From NCBI RefSeq assembly GCF_037969875.1, contig NZ_CP150218.1, positions 310,001 to 374,000 of the forward strand: a stretch of DNA of 64,000 nt, read 5' to 3'. Every line of letters starts with the position of its first letter. The first letter of the stretch is position 1. Positions 25,693-34,500 of this stretch are shown here, in pieces. The DNA is from Paenibacillus sp. FSL R7-0337. Its GTDB lineage: Bacteria > Bacillota > Bacilli > Paenibacillales > Paenibacillaceae. The position numbers and the translations under genes are program-made. The notes beneath the pieces are model-generated. The model did not search any database. It had not been told where the DNA came from and saw only the letters and a program-made list of their open reading frames with translations.

Positions 25693-25718
25693 GAGGGGCC
25701 CAAACGGGCTCCTCTTTT
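25693..25718 (+). terminator. Terminator after the glucanase
   Basis: GAGGGGCCC (25693-25701), loop AAAC, GGGCTCCTC with one G-U (25706-25714), then TTTT. Confidence 0.8.
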
Positions 25719-25822
25719 GGCTTTTGATGAATTGTGACAAAAATACAACAGTACTTCCTTGCTATGGAACGCACTCTAAGATTGTTGTACCTAATACAGA
25801 CATTAGCGCATATCTATGTTAA

Positions 25823-25857
25823 TATACTGTATGAATGAATATAATATTATTCATTCA
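25823..25857 (+). promoter_or_regulatory. -10 element and TetR-type operator before the flavodoxin gene
   Basis: TATACT (25823-25828) is followed at once by TGAATGAAT (25832-25840), eight bases, and ATTCATTCA (25849-25857), a perfect 9-bp inverted repeat. A repressor bound here would block the start of transcription. The same element recurs at 26691-26716. Confidence 0.65.
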
Positions 25858-25916
25858 TAATCAGCGAAGAGAGGAATTGGAGTCACTATTATATATTCTA
25901 ATCTGGAGGGACAATC

Positions 25917-26687
25917 ATGAAGAAGGTTATCGCAATCATCGGCAATCAGCAAAAGAACAATACGTACAGAGCGGTCTGCGAATTTGAGGCTCAGCTCAGA
26001 AACTTTGGGGAGGTAGAGGTTGAGTATATTTTTCTGAAGGATTACAGGCTTGAGTTCTGCCGGGGGTGCAAGGTGTGCTTCAATAAAGGCGAAGAATATT
26101 GCCCGCTGAGGGACGACCGGGATGTACTGGTGGAGAAAATGGAGAGCGCGGATGGTGTGATTATGGCGGCTCCCAATTACGCGTTCCATGTTCCGGCAGC
26201 GATGAAGAATCTGCTCGACCGGCTGGCGTATGTGTTCCATCGGCCTCAGTTCTTCGGTAAGACCTATACGTCGATCGTCAATCAGGGGATTCACGGCGGG
26301 AATGCGATCCGCAAATATCTAAGCAGTATGGGCGAGAACTTCGGGTTCCAGGTGACCCGGGGCTGTGTGCTTAGTACGATGGAGCCAGTTAGCGTGGCAG
26401 CCGCGCAGAAGAATGCTGTGAGAATCCGCAAGGCTGCGGCCCGCTTCTACAAAGGCCTGATGCGTCCGGCACCGCCGACTCCGACATTGTTCCGCTTGCT
26501 GATGTTCCGGCTGTCCCGGACCAGTATTCAGCATATGCTGGATGAGCGGTCGAAGGATTTCCGTCATTACCAGGCTAACGGCTGGTTTGAAGCGGCATAT
26601 TATTATCCGGTCTCGCTGGGTCCTGTTAAGAGCTTGGCCGGACATCTGTTTGACAGACTCGGTAAAAGAATGGCTAAACGCGCTTAA
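25917..26687 (+). CDS. Flavodoxin-fold NAD(P)H-dependent oxidoreductase
   Basis: Protein of 256 residues. The flavodoxin-like FMN-binding fold is seen from VIAIIGNQQKNNTY, the FCRGCKVCF cysteine pair, the APNYAFHVPAAMKNLLDR segment and IHGGNAIRKYL. A C-terminal extension of about 75 basic residues is unusual and may bind membrane or partner. It likely reduces quinones or nitro compounds with FMN. Operators on both sides and a following FMN-binding fragment suggest a TetR-controlled flavin module. Confidence 0.85.
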   Translation: MKKVIAIIGNQQKNNTYRAVCEFEAQLRNFGEVEVEYIFLKDYRLEFCRGCKVCFNKGEEYCPLRDDRDVLVEKMESADGVIMAAPNYAFHVPAAMKNLLDRLAYVFHRPQFFGKTYTSIVNQGIHGGNAIRKYLSSMGENFGFQVTRGCVLSTMEPVSVAAAQKNAVRIRKAAARFYKGLMRPAPPTPTLFRLLMFRLSRTSIQHMLDERSKDFRHYQANGWFEAAYYYPVSLGPVKSLAGHLFDRLGKRMAKRA

Positions 26688-26690
26688 TTA

Positions 26691-26716
26691 TGAATGAATT
26701 CAATTATATTCATTCA
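26691..26716. promoter_or_regulatory. Second copy of the TetR-type operator
   Basis: TGAATGAAT (26691-26699), eight bases, ATTCATTCA (26708-26716). Arms and spacing equal the 25832 site while the spacer sequence differs, so the arms are what is conserved. No TetR gene is in the window. Confidence 0.65.
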
Positions 26717-26733
26717 CGTCAAGGAGGGTAAAT

Positions 26734-26955
26734 ATGCAAAAAAAGTGGAAACGCAACCTGCTGCTGCTGTGCCTAACCGTGATTCTCGTGGGACTAATCG
26801 GTTCAGGCGCGGCCTTGCTCTATACTGAGAAAGAGCGCAGTGAAGCGCGGAACGTAGAGATTGATCAAGTGAACTTCAACAAACTGCATGAGGTTGAGTA
26901 TACAGGTGAATATGCTGGCGGAATGTATAAATGGAGGGCGAAGTTTCTCAATTAA
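26734..26955 (+). pseudogene. Truncated FMN-binding-domain membrane protein
   Basis: A 73-residue frame: basic start, one transmembrane segment (about 9-29), then a stretch like the first strand of FMN_bind proteins (EVEYTGEYAGGMYKWRAKF), after which a stop follows. Intact family members continue for about 80 more residues with the flavin-attachment site, which is absent here. AAGGAGG precedes the ATG. The loss lies at the border of the AT-rich defence insert, so a recombination event probably removed the rest. A functional short peptide cannot be excluded. Confidence 0.6.
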
Positions 26956-27092
26956 CGTTTTCGCCATGTGTCTATCACAGCCAGGCTGATCCCTGCTTCA
27001 AGCGACCCTTTGTCCAGTATAGTGTGCATATTCCCATAAGTATCGTATTTGTAAGCTGCCCAGAATCAGTTCCATAGTTCCTTGTGTGCCAT
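26952..27092 (-). pseudogene. Possible gene remnant converging on the truncated FMN-binding gene
   Basis: Read on the minus strand from an ATG at 27092, the frame has one stop after eight codons, then about 36 open codons with protein-like composition (including YDTYGNMHTILDKGSLEAG) ending at 26952. I do not recognise it. It may be the tail of a decayed gene. The rest of 26956-27254 is AT-rich and holds the likely promoter of the ATPase gene. Confidence 0.3.
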
Positions 27093-27254
27093 TTTGTTCA
27101 TTCGTCATCTTAGTAGTTCCTTAGAATCGTATGTAAAATTAAGCTCTGAGCTTATATTCGGGAAGCATGCGGGTATCCCCTCTATTGACTTACAGATTTT
27201 GCTATAACATAATTCTATTGAATAGTTAAAGAATATTTAAAGGAGCAGAGATTT

Positions 27255-29180
27255 ATGCACCCACAGTTATTATATGTTTATATCAAGGATATCGGTAGAG
27301 CCTTTGAAGATCAAAGCTTCACCTTAACGAACGATTTCCAAATTGATTATATTCAAGGGAAGCTGACAATTAATACGAAAGAAAACCCGTATGATGATTT
27401 GTGGGGAGAAAATATCAATAATATCAATTTAATCGTCGGAAAAAATGGGGCAGGCAAGACAACTTTACTGGAGTTGTTGGGTTCTACAGAATTAAGACGC
27501 AGCCGATTGTTTAAACAGCCCGAGTGGTTTGCACTATATTTTCTTGAAGCGAATACATTTGTGATTGAAGGTAATCAAGTATTGCCCAGAAATGTGAGTG
27601 GAATTTCCACACCGGTTGACAAGGATTATAGTATCAGTGTGAAGTATAATTACAAAACACAAAATATGCAGTGGGATAATTATATTCATAACCAAATGTA
27701 CTTATCGGCAGAGGGAAAAGAAACCTTGTTAAATGAATCACTGAGGATACTCTATCAACCGAAAGAGGCAGACCGACTGTGGCTTAAGAATCTTAATGTA
27801 ATAGATGGCAAAGATAATACTAATAGTTTTAAAAGAAGTTACCTCAATAAACCCACTTTTTCCAGCCTGTATCGGTTTATGAGCAATGAATATAGTCTAT
27901 TGGAAGATGTATTCACGTTTGATCAGGCGGAATTTGAAATTAGCCAGCATGTTGGTATCAATCCGGATATAGCAAGCAAATATGATATGTTCAATATTCT
28001 GGGTTTTGCTCTATATCAAGACCAGCTTGACTTGCTGCTTTTCAGTGAAAGGGACTCCAATTCTTCTCAACGATTAAATCCTTCTTCACCTAAATGGGCT
28101 AACAAAGACAAATTCATTCTAGTTTACCTGGAAGCTCTAATTATTGATTTTGCCTATCGGTCTTCTAATTATCCAGCTTCTGACGGCTATTCAGATCATA
28201 TTGACCTGATACATAAAGAATTCATGGAGAAAAACACTTATCAAGACAGAAAATCCTACTTATTGAAGATTTTAAATATCATTGGAAAAACTATTGCGCC
28301 AAAACTGAAAAAACATGAAGCTGTAGATTTTAATGTAGATATATTCACCGCAATTATAATCGCACTTGAAGAAATCGAACCTAGTCTATTTGAATCTCAT
28401 GCCACAATAAGAATTCCGGTGAGCGGGGGCATTCATCATTCAGTTGAAGATTTCTTAAAGATTTATGATCGTTTCTTTAACAGGTACGGTGTTTCATATA
28501 GCTTGGATATTTCTTATAAATATCTTAGTTCAGGGGAAATGGATTTTATCCGTGCTTTTAGCAGTTTACATGACATGATAAATATGTCTTTAGAGGACAA
28601 GAAGGCCAAAAGTGTTCTTCTGATTATGGATGAACCCGATGTATCCTTTCATCCCGAGTGGTCTAGACAATACATTTATTATCTCACGAGGTACATTTCA
28701 AAGATTAGTATTGGCAGTGACATCCATTATCAAATTCTATTTTCAACTCATTCTCCCTTCATCGTATCCGATATTCCCAAGGAACATATCACTTGTATTA
28801 ATATCCTTTATAAGGAAGAGAAGCTTTATCGAATCGTTAAGGCAGCTGAATTTGGGCTAATGAGCAATTTTTATGACATTGTTAAAAGCGACTTTTTCCT
28901 TGGAGCACCAATGGGGGCGTTTGCGAAGCAACTCTTTTCGGATCTGATGAAGCGGATGAACGACTGGACAGAGTATGACCCTAGCGAGATTAAAAAGGTA
29001 CATACGATTATTGCCGGTATCGGTGAGGCAGTAATCCGTATAAAACTCCAATCCCATCTTGAAGCACAGGTCATTCGTATACAGGCGAACATGAATTTTA
29101 AAGATGAGGTGCGTATCGCTGAACTGGAAAAGGAGCTTGAACAACTTAAGAAAAAAAGAGGTGGAAAGAGTAATGATTAA
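27255..29180 (+). CDS. Septu-like (PtuA-type) AAA/ABC ATPase of an anti-phage module
   Basis: Protein of 641 residues. Walker A GKNGAGKT with Lys68, an ABC-type signature YLSSGE near residue 430, Walker B LLIMDEPDVSFHPEW with Asp459-Glu460, and the switch FSTHSPFIVSDIP. A coiled coil ends the protein. This is the SMC/RecF-like ATPase class used in Septu, Gabija-like and OLD systems. The partner HNH gene overlaps it by eight bases, the PtuA-PtuB arrangement. The protein is longer than typical PtuA. The module is much more AT-rich than the flanks, which indicates transfer. Function is inferred from architecture. Confidence 0.75.
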   Translation: MHPQLLYVYIKDIGRAFEDQSFTLTNDFQIDYIQGKLTINTKENPYDDLWGENINNINLIVGKNGAGKTTLLELLGSTELRRSRLFKQPEWFALYFLEANTFVIEGNQVLPRNVSGISTPVDKDYSISVKYNYKTQNMQWDNYIHNQMYLSAEGKETLLNESLRILYQPKEADRLWLKNLNVIDGKDNTNSFKRSYLNKPTFSSLYRFMSNEYSLLEDVFTFDQAEFEISQHVGINPDIASKYDMFNILGFALYQDQLDLLLFSERDSNSSQRLNPSSPKWANKDKFILVYLEALIIDFAYRSSNYPASDGYSDHIDLIHKEFMEKNTYQDRKSYLLKILNIIGKTIAPKLKKHEAVDFNVDIFTAIIIALEEIEPSLFESHATIRIPVSGGIHHSVEDFLKIYDRFFNRYGVSYSLDISYKYLSSGEMDFIRAFSSLHDMINMSLEDKKAKSVLLIMDEPDVSFHPEWSRQYIYYLTRYISKISIGSDIHYQILFSTHSPFIVSDIPKEHITCINILYKEEKLYRIVKAAEFGLMSNFYDIVKSDFFLGAPMGAFAKQLFSDLMKRMNDWTEYDPSEIKKVHTIIAGIGEAVIRIKLQSHLEAQVIRIQANMNFKDEVRIAELEKELEQLKKKRGGKSND

Positions 29181-30321
29181 GATCAGTCCTGACCGAATAA
29201 CCAGCGTAGCGGATTTGTATCTAGCCGAGATGGAGGACGGGATCAAGAAGCGGTACAAGGATTGTATCCACTCTATTAATACATTCACACAACAGCCTGT
29301 ATCCGCTTTACTTGAAAATGGGACGGGTATTCTGGACGACCAGCTTGTGCGAAAGCTACTCACAGCCTCTTTGGAAGATATACAGAACCAATATCCTGAT
29401 ATCGATAGTTATATGAGAACCTGTCAACTTGTCTATTACAGCGGCTTTCGAATTAACAAAGAACTTGAACGACGAGAAACATCCTGTAAACAAGTTAAGC
29501 GGATGGAATACAGGGAGAAATATGTTGACACTTATCGTTCAGATTGGATAGAACCTATATTGAAGAAACATCATAATTATAGTAAAAGCAAGCTTTTCTT
29601 TGACCGTTTCATTGATGAGATAAGAAGAGGTATAGAAGTGTTAAATATTAATCTTAACAATATATTCAATTACGAAAAATATATAAAAGCAGAGTTCCGG
29701 CATCATCTTCTGAATCGAATAGGAATCGATGTTTGTCCTTATTGCAATCGGCAATTTATTACTCAATTTTTAGATAAAAACAAATTCAAAACTACAGCAG
29801 ATCTGGATCACTTTTATCCAAAATCTCAATTCACACTGTTCTCATTATCCATATTTAATTTTGTTCCTTCTTGTCAAATATGCAACTCCAGATTCAAATT
29901 GGATAAGGGCATCAAAATTCTTAATCCTCATACTGCTGGTTTTGATCAAGATACTTATTTTCAGATCCTGCTTGGGCCAAATACGAAGATTGATTCATTA
30001 TTGGGGGAGGATACTGATTTTGAACTGGAATTGGTTACTTCCATAACGGGGCTGGAATCCATCCCTATACATAACAACATTGAATTATTTAATCTAAATA
30101 AGGTCTATCAGAGCCATAAAGATTATGTACGGGAATTATTGTACAAGAAGAATGCCTATAGTGAAGCATACAAGGCAGATCTGAAGGAACTTCTAAGCAG
30201 TCTTAATCTGAGTGATAAGGAACTAAATCTATTTCAATATGGCTTCACATTGGAGCCGCACGAATTTGGAAAGAGGCCTTTATCCAAACTAGCATATGAC
30301 ATCATTCATCGAAACTGTTAG
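29173..30321 (+). CDS. HNH endonuclease partner (PtuB-like)
   Basis: Protein of 382 residues from the ATG at 29173, with AAAGAGGTGG upstream. The frame reaches back to 29104 inside the ATPase gene. The HNH domain contains CPYC, then DLDHFYPKS with His213, then NFVPSC, CNSRF: two Cys pairs that should bind zinc and the His/Asn metal site. An N-terminal region of about 180 residues and a C-terminal tail of about 110 have no clear match. PtuB proteins are commonly shorter, so this may be a distinct subtype. It should cleave DNA or RNA when released or activated by the ATPase. Confidence 0.75.
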   Translation: MIKISPDRITSVADLYLAEMEDGIKKRYKDCIHSINTFTQQPVSALLENGTGILDDQLVRKLLTASLEDIQNQYPDIDSYMRTCQLVYYSGFRINKELERRETSCKQVKRMEYREKYVDTYRSDWIEPILKKHHNYSKSKLFFDRFIDEIRRGIEVLNINLNNIFNYEKYIKAEFRHHLLNRIGIDVCPYCNRQFITQFLDKNKFKTTADLDHFYPKSQFTLFSLSIFNFVPSCQICNSRFKLDKGIKILNPHTAGFDQDTYFQILLGPNTKIDSLLGEDTDFELELVTSITGLESIPIHNNIELFNLNKVYQSHKDYVRELLYKKNAYSEAYKADLKELLSSLNLSDKELNLFQYGFTLEPHEFGKRPLSKLAYDIIHRNC

Positions 30322-30330
30322 AACCTCACA

Positions 30331-30396
30331 TCTTAATACAATCTTAATGCCACAGCCGAATCCGTAATACTATGCTCATTATGCACATGCTATACT
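30331..30396 (+). promoter_or_regulatory. KdpE-box candidate and -10 before kdpD
   Basis: TCTTAAT-ACAA-TCTTAAT (30331-30348) is a direct repeat with an 11-base step, the usual spacing for OmpR-family regulators. TATACT lies at 30391-30396. Matching boxes occur at 33947 and 34382, all in front of kdp-linked genes. Confidence 0.65.
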
Positions 30397-30455
30397 AACG
30401 CTAAAGTGTACAATGGCTGCTCTATAGATGGGCTTAGAGGGAAGGAAACCTTCAG

Positions 30456-33116
30456 ATGATAGGGGAAAATACAGCGAAGAAGCAGCGCGGCAGGCTGAGG
30501 ATATTCTTCAGTTATGTACCGGGAGCAGGGAAGACCCGGGCGATGCTGGAGGCTGCCCGTGCGGAGCAGAAGAACGGCCAACAGGTGCTGGCGGGCTATA
30601 TGGTAGCCCATGACACAGCAGATATTGCGGAGCTTATTAATGGACTGGAGCTGTTGCCGCCGCTGGACATTCCTGTAAACGGGACCACCCTGCGGGAATT
30701 CGATCTTGACCAGGCGATCGGCAGGAGGCCGGACCTGATTGTGCTGGATGAGTTGGCCCACATCAATGCTCCGGAAGTACGCCACAAGCGGCGGTATCAG
30801 GATGTGGAGGAGCTGTTGCGCGCGGGAATAGATGTCTATACTTCAGTTAGCATAGAGCAGCTGGAAAGCATGACCGATGTTGTAGCATCTATGACCGGAA
30901 TGCCTGTAACAGCGCGCATTCCCGACAGTGTGTTCGATCGTGCCGACCAGGTCGAGTTCATTGATATCAGTCCGGACATTTGGCTGAAGCGTCTGCATGA
31001 GGGGCTAATCTTTTCCACGGAACTACTCCGGCAGGAGGCGGGGGATCTGTACACTCCCCAGAAGCTGAGCGCTTTGCGGGAAATGGCTCTAAGGTACAGG
31101 GCTGATCAATTCAAACGTTTTGAGGGCAGGTTAGGAGAACGGGCAGTGGAAGCCAGCTTGTACAGCAGAGAACATATTCTGGTCTGCCTGTCATCGGCAA
31201 TATCCAATAAGAAGGTCATCCGCACAGCGGCGAGAATGGCCGAAGCCCTTCAGGGGGAATTCACTGCTCTCTACGTGGAGACCTCTCGAACGAAAGAGTT
31301 AACGGCAAGGAACAAGTCGGAGCTGCGGGAGAATCTGCGGCTGGCCGAACAGCTTGGTGCGCAGGTTGCCACTGTGTACGGGGAGGATGTGCCGGGACAG
31401 ATTGCCGAATATGCCAAAACCAGCAGGGTCTCCAAAATCATCCTGGGCCGGTCGCAGAATCGCAGCCATTGGCCGGCCGCTTCCAATTTCATAGACAAAC
31501 TGACGGCTGCTGCCCCGAATATCGACATGTATATCATCCCGGATCAAGAGTCTGCCTTGCAATCCAAAATTCCGCAATATGCCAGACCTCCGCTTCTCTC
31601 CCTCGCTGATACGGGCAAAACCCTGGGGATTCTGCTGGTCTGCACGATCATCGGGTTATGGTTCAAGGTTCTTGGCTTCAGTGAAGCGAACATTATCACA
31701 GTCTATATTCTGGGTGTTCTGCTCGATGCGATGGTTACAAAAGGACGGCTGTACAGCGCGGTGACGTCGATTTTGAGCGTGCTGGTCTTTAACTATTTTT
31801 TCACCGAACCTTATTTCTCGCTTCAGGCCTATGATTCCGGGTATCCGGTGACCTTCCTCGTGATGCTGGCCGCCTCGTTCATCACCAGTACGTTGACGCT
31901 GCGGGTGAAGGAGCAGGCCAGAGAATCGGCGCAAAAAGCGTACCGCACCGAGGTGCTCCTGGAGACCAGCCGGAAGCTCCAGCAGGCCAAAGACACACCC
32001 GCCATCCTGAGCGAGACCGCGCTGCAAATGCTCAAGCTGCTGGACCGGAGCATCATCATCTATGAGGTTGAGGGCGATGGACTGTCGGAGCCGCTCGTGT
32101 ACAGCAAGGATGGGAGTGCAGTGAATAACGAAAAGGATAGGCTGGAAGCGGAGCGCGAGGTAGCGGAATGGGTGCTGCGGAATAATAAAAGGGCTGGAGC
32201 GTCTACCGATACCTTCTCGGCGGCCCAATGTCTGTATCATGCGGTGCGAAGCGGCGATACGGTCTTTGCCGTGGCAGGAATTGTGATGCAGCAGGAAGAG
32301 CCGCTGGAGGTGTTCGAGTCGAGTCTGATGATTGCTATGCTAGGTGAATGCGCCCTCGCTCTGGAGAAAGACAAGCTGAACGAGCTGCAAAAGGAAAGCT
32401 CCCTGCAAATCCGGCAGGAGCAGCTGCGCGCCAATCTGCTGCGCGGCATCTCGCATGATCTGCGCACGCCGCTTACCAGTATTTCCGGCAATGCGGGCAT
32501 TCTGATCGGCAACTCGGCGGTGCTGAGCGAGGAGCAGAAGCAGGAGTTATACAGCGATATCTATGACGATTCGATCTGGCTGATCAATCTGGTGGAGAAT
32601 CTGCTGTCGATTACCCGGATTGACAATGGGGCGCTTCATTTGAATTTTCAGGCGGAGCTGCTGGAGGAAGTGATCGCGGAAGCGCTGCTGCATGTGAACC
32701 GCAACAAGGAGGATCATGTGATCCGGGTGGTGCTCGAAGAGGAGCTGCTGATGGCCAGGATGGATTCACGGCTGATCATTCAGGTGATCATCAACCTGGT
32801 GGATAATGCGATTAAGTATAGCGGGTCTGGTTCACATATTACCCTATCCGCCAGACAGGAGCAGGGGCTTGTTGTAGTCGAGGTCGCTGACGACGGGCCG
32901 GGAATATCCCCGGAAGCGAAGTCCAAGGTCTTCGAAATGTTCTATACGGCGGATAACGTGCGGGGAGACGGCAGGCGCGGTCTGGGCCTGGGCCTTGCGC
33001 TCTGCAAATCAATTATTCATGCCCATGGCGGGCATATTGAAGTACAAGATCATGCACCGCAGGGAACGGTCTTCCGCTTCACCCTGCTGGCAGAGGAGGT
33101 GAATGTCCATGAATAA
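30456..33116 (+). CDS. kdpD: KdpD osmosensitive potassium sensor histidine kinase
   Basis: Protein of 886 residues, full length. KdpD N-terminal domain with Walker A GAGKT (Lys26) and DELAHINAPE, then a universal-stress-protein-like domain (about 230-360), four transmembrane helices of the DUF4118 type (385-490), a GAF-like region, HisKA with HDLRTPLTSI (His667) and HATPase_c with NAIKYSG and GLGLGLALCK. It senses low K+ or turgor and phosphorylates KdpE. AAGGAAA precedes the ATG. Its stop overlaps the kdpE start region. Here kdpDE precede the transporter genes. Confidence 0.96.
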   Translation: MIGENTAKKQRGRLRIFFSYVPGAGKTRAMLEAARAEQKNGQQVLAGYMVAHDTADIAELINGLELLPPLDIPVNGTTLREFDLDQAIGRRPDLIVLDELAHINAPEVRHKRRYQDVEELLRAGIDVYTSVSIEQLESMTDVVASMTGMPVTARIPDSVFDRADQVEFIDISPDIWLKRLHEGLIFSTELLRQEAGDLYTPQKLSALREMALRYRADQFKRFEGRLGERAVEASLYSREHILVCLSSAISNKKVIRTAARMAEALQGEFTALYVETSRTKELTARNKSELRENLRLAEQLGAQVATVYGEDVPGQIAEYAKTSRVSKIILGRSQNRSHWPAASNFIDKLTAAAPNIDMYIIPDQESALQSKIPQYARPPLLSLADTGKTLGILLVCTIIGLWFKVLGFSEANIITVYILGVLLDAMVTKGRLYSAVTSILSVLVFNYFFTEPYFSLQAYDSGYPVTFLVMLAASFITSTLTLRVKEQARESAQKAYRTEVLLETSRKLQQAKDTPAILSETALQMLKLLDRSIIIYEVEGDGLSEPLVYSKDGSAVNNEKDRLEAEREVAEWVLRNNKRAGASTDTFSAAQCLYHAVRSGDTVFAVAGIVMQQEEPLEVFESSLMIAMLGECALALEKDKLNELQKESSLQIRQEQLRANLLRGISHDLRTPLTSISGNAGILIGNSAVLSEEQKQELYSDIYDDSIWLINLVENLLSITRIDNGALHLNFQAELLEEVIAEALLHVNRNKEDHVIRVVLEEELLMARMDSRLIIQVIINLVDNAIKYSGSGSHITLSARQEQGLVVVEVADDGPGISPEAKSKVFEMFYTADNVRGDGRRGLGLGLALCKSIIHAHGGHIEVQDHAPQGTVFRFTLLAEEVNVHE

Positions 33117-33825
33117 ACCCATGATTCTGGTCGTTGAAGACGACAAGCCGATCCGCAAGTTGATTACCACAACCCTGGAGACTCAGGGCTATAAATACCA
33201 TACCGCAGAGACAGGGGAGGCATCCATCCTGGAGGCGGTATCCAGTCAGCCGGATCTGATGATCCTGGACCTTGGTCTGCCCGATATGGACGGTGTGGAT
33301 ATTATCCGGAAAATCCGGGCCTGGTCGAACCTTCCGATCATCGTGGTCAGTGCCCGCAGTGAGGACCGCGACAAGATCGAAGCGCTGGATGCCGGAGCCG
33401 ATGATTATCTGACCAAGCCCTTCAGCGTGGAGGAGCTGCTCGCCCGGCTGCGGGTCAGTCTGCGGCGAATCCGGGGGGACGGCGAGAAGCTGATGAAGGA
33501 TTCAGCCTTTTTTGCGAACGGAAATCTGCGGATTGACTATGCGGCGGGCTGTGTCTGGCTGGAGGGTGATGAGATCCACCTGACGCCGATTGAGTATAAG
33601 CTGCTGTGTCTGCTGGCGAAGAATGTCGGCAAGGTCCTGACCCATAATTATATCCTGCATGAAATCTGGGGCAGTCCTACCTATGATATTCCCGCGCTCC
33701 GTGTATTCATGGCTACGCTCCGCAAGAAGATTGAGCGCAGCCCTTCCCAGCCCAAGGTGATCCAGACCCATATAGGTGTGGGCTACCGGATGCTGCAAGC
33801 GGGAGACGATAGCAGAGTGATTTGA
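33109..33825 (+). CDS. kdpE: KdpE response regulator
   Basis: Protein of 238 residues: receiver with the acidic pair EDD, phospho-Asp in LMILDLGLPDMDG and the TKPF Lys, followed by a winged-helix OmpR/PhoB DNA-binding domain ending in THIGVGYRM. ATGs at 33103 and 33109 are both possible. AGGAGG at 33094-33099 is better spaced for 33109. It overlaps the end of kdpD by eight bases. The likely binding sites are the 11-bp-phased boxes at 30331, 33947 and 34382. Confidence 0.96.
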   Translation: MNKPMILVVEDDKPIRKLITTTLETQGYKYHTAETGEASILEAVSSQPDLMILDLGLPDMDGVDIIRKIRAWSNLPIIVVSARSEDRDKIEALDAGADDYLTKPFSVEELLARLRVSLRRIRGDGEKLMKDSAFFANGNLRIDYAAGCVWLEGDEIHLTPIEYKLLCLLAKNVGKVLTHNYILHEIWGSPTYDIPALRVFMATLRKKIERSPSQPKVIQTHIGVGYRMLQAGDDSRVI

Positions 33826-33869
33826 ACCTGTTTACGGAATCCGTATAGCACGTTTCATAGTGTTCCTAA

Positions 33870-33896
33870 CCATGCCTGAGCAGGCATGGTTTTTTT
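33870..33896 (+). terminator. Terminator after kdpE
   Basis: CCATGCCTG (33870-33878), AG, CAGGCATGG (33881-33889), then seven T. It separates kdpDE from the transporter operon. Confidence 0.9.
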
Positions 33897-33946
33897 GCCG
33901 TTCCGGGGGATGCTGCAAGAGCGGCTGGAGCGGCGTGCCGGCGGTA

Positions 33947-33964
33947 TTTTAACGTAATCTTAAT
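33947..33964 (+). promoter_or_regulatory. KdpE-box candidate before the 34051 gene
   Basis: TTTTAAC-GTAA-TCTTAAT, same 11-base step as the kdpD box. It is followed by CCTGAACTAATGG and TACGCT, sequences repeated almost exactly after the 34382 box. Confidence 0.6.
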
Positions 33965-34050
33965 CTGCTGAAGCAAACCCTAATCCTGAACTAATGGCGG
34001 GAGTGGTACGCTGAATTCTGAAGTTAACCTACTGGAGAGAAGGCTTGGAG

Positions 34051-34380
34051 ATGGATGTGTGGGTGAGGAATATCGGATGGGTGAGCGTGCTGACGGCGCT
34101 GCTGGTGCTGATCAAGCGGCATTATGACCGGATCTGTCTGCTGCAAGAGTGCACCTATGAGAATAGCGGGGTGTATGCTGCTGCGGCCCGTTTTGCCGGC
34201 GGGGCTTCGGCCCGTGAGGTCAGTGAGCTGCTGGTGATCAGCTTCGAGTTCGATCGTCAGGAGACGGAAGTAATCCTTGCCTGGGCGCTGCCGCACCGGA
34301 TGGAGGCGGACGGGGGTTATGGTGCTTTTATCGGGGCAGTCAACAGGGTGCTGGGTGAAGAGATTTACCATCCCTCCTAA
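34051..34380 (+). CDS. Small membrane-anchored protein in the Kdp region
   Basis: Protein of 109 residues from the ATG at 34051, with GGAGAGAAGG upstream. A TTG two codons earlier is less likely. One hydrophobic segment (about 7-22) is followed by a soluble domain of about 85 residues rich in Ala, Glu and Val that I cannot assign. It lies between two KdpE-box candidates, in front of the kdp transporter genes, and has its own copy of the promoter. It may be a Kdp accessory or regulatory protein. That is an inference from location only. Confidence 0.65.
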   Translation: MDVWVRNIGWVSVLTALLVLIKRHYDRICLLQECTYENSGVYAAAARFAGGASAREVSELLVISFEFDRQETEVILAWALPHRMEADGGYGAFIGAVNRVLGEEIYHPS

Positions 34381-34381
34381 G

Positions 34382-34399
34382 TCTTAATACAATCTTTAT
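34382..34399 (+). promoter_or_regulatory. KdpE-box candidate before the kdpFABC operon
   Basis: TCTTAAT-ACAA-TCTTTAT. The next 80 bases repeat the region after the 33947 box (CCTGAACTAATGG, then ATGATACGCT and GGAAGTTA), so a promoter segment was duplicated. Confidence 0.65.
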
Positions 34400-34500
34400 G
34401 CGCCTGAGGAAACCCTTACCCTGAACTAATGGGAGAAATGATACGCTAGACCGGAAGTTACAAGAGAGAGATTACCATAAGGTGAGGAGTGGCAAAGACG

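Noticed and set aside
27255..30321. Retron or Gabija system
   Set aside because: No reverse transcriptase, msr/msd-like RNA, TOPRIM or UvrD-like helicase was found. The ATPase plus HNH pair fits Septu-like systems better.
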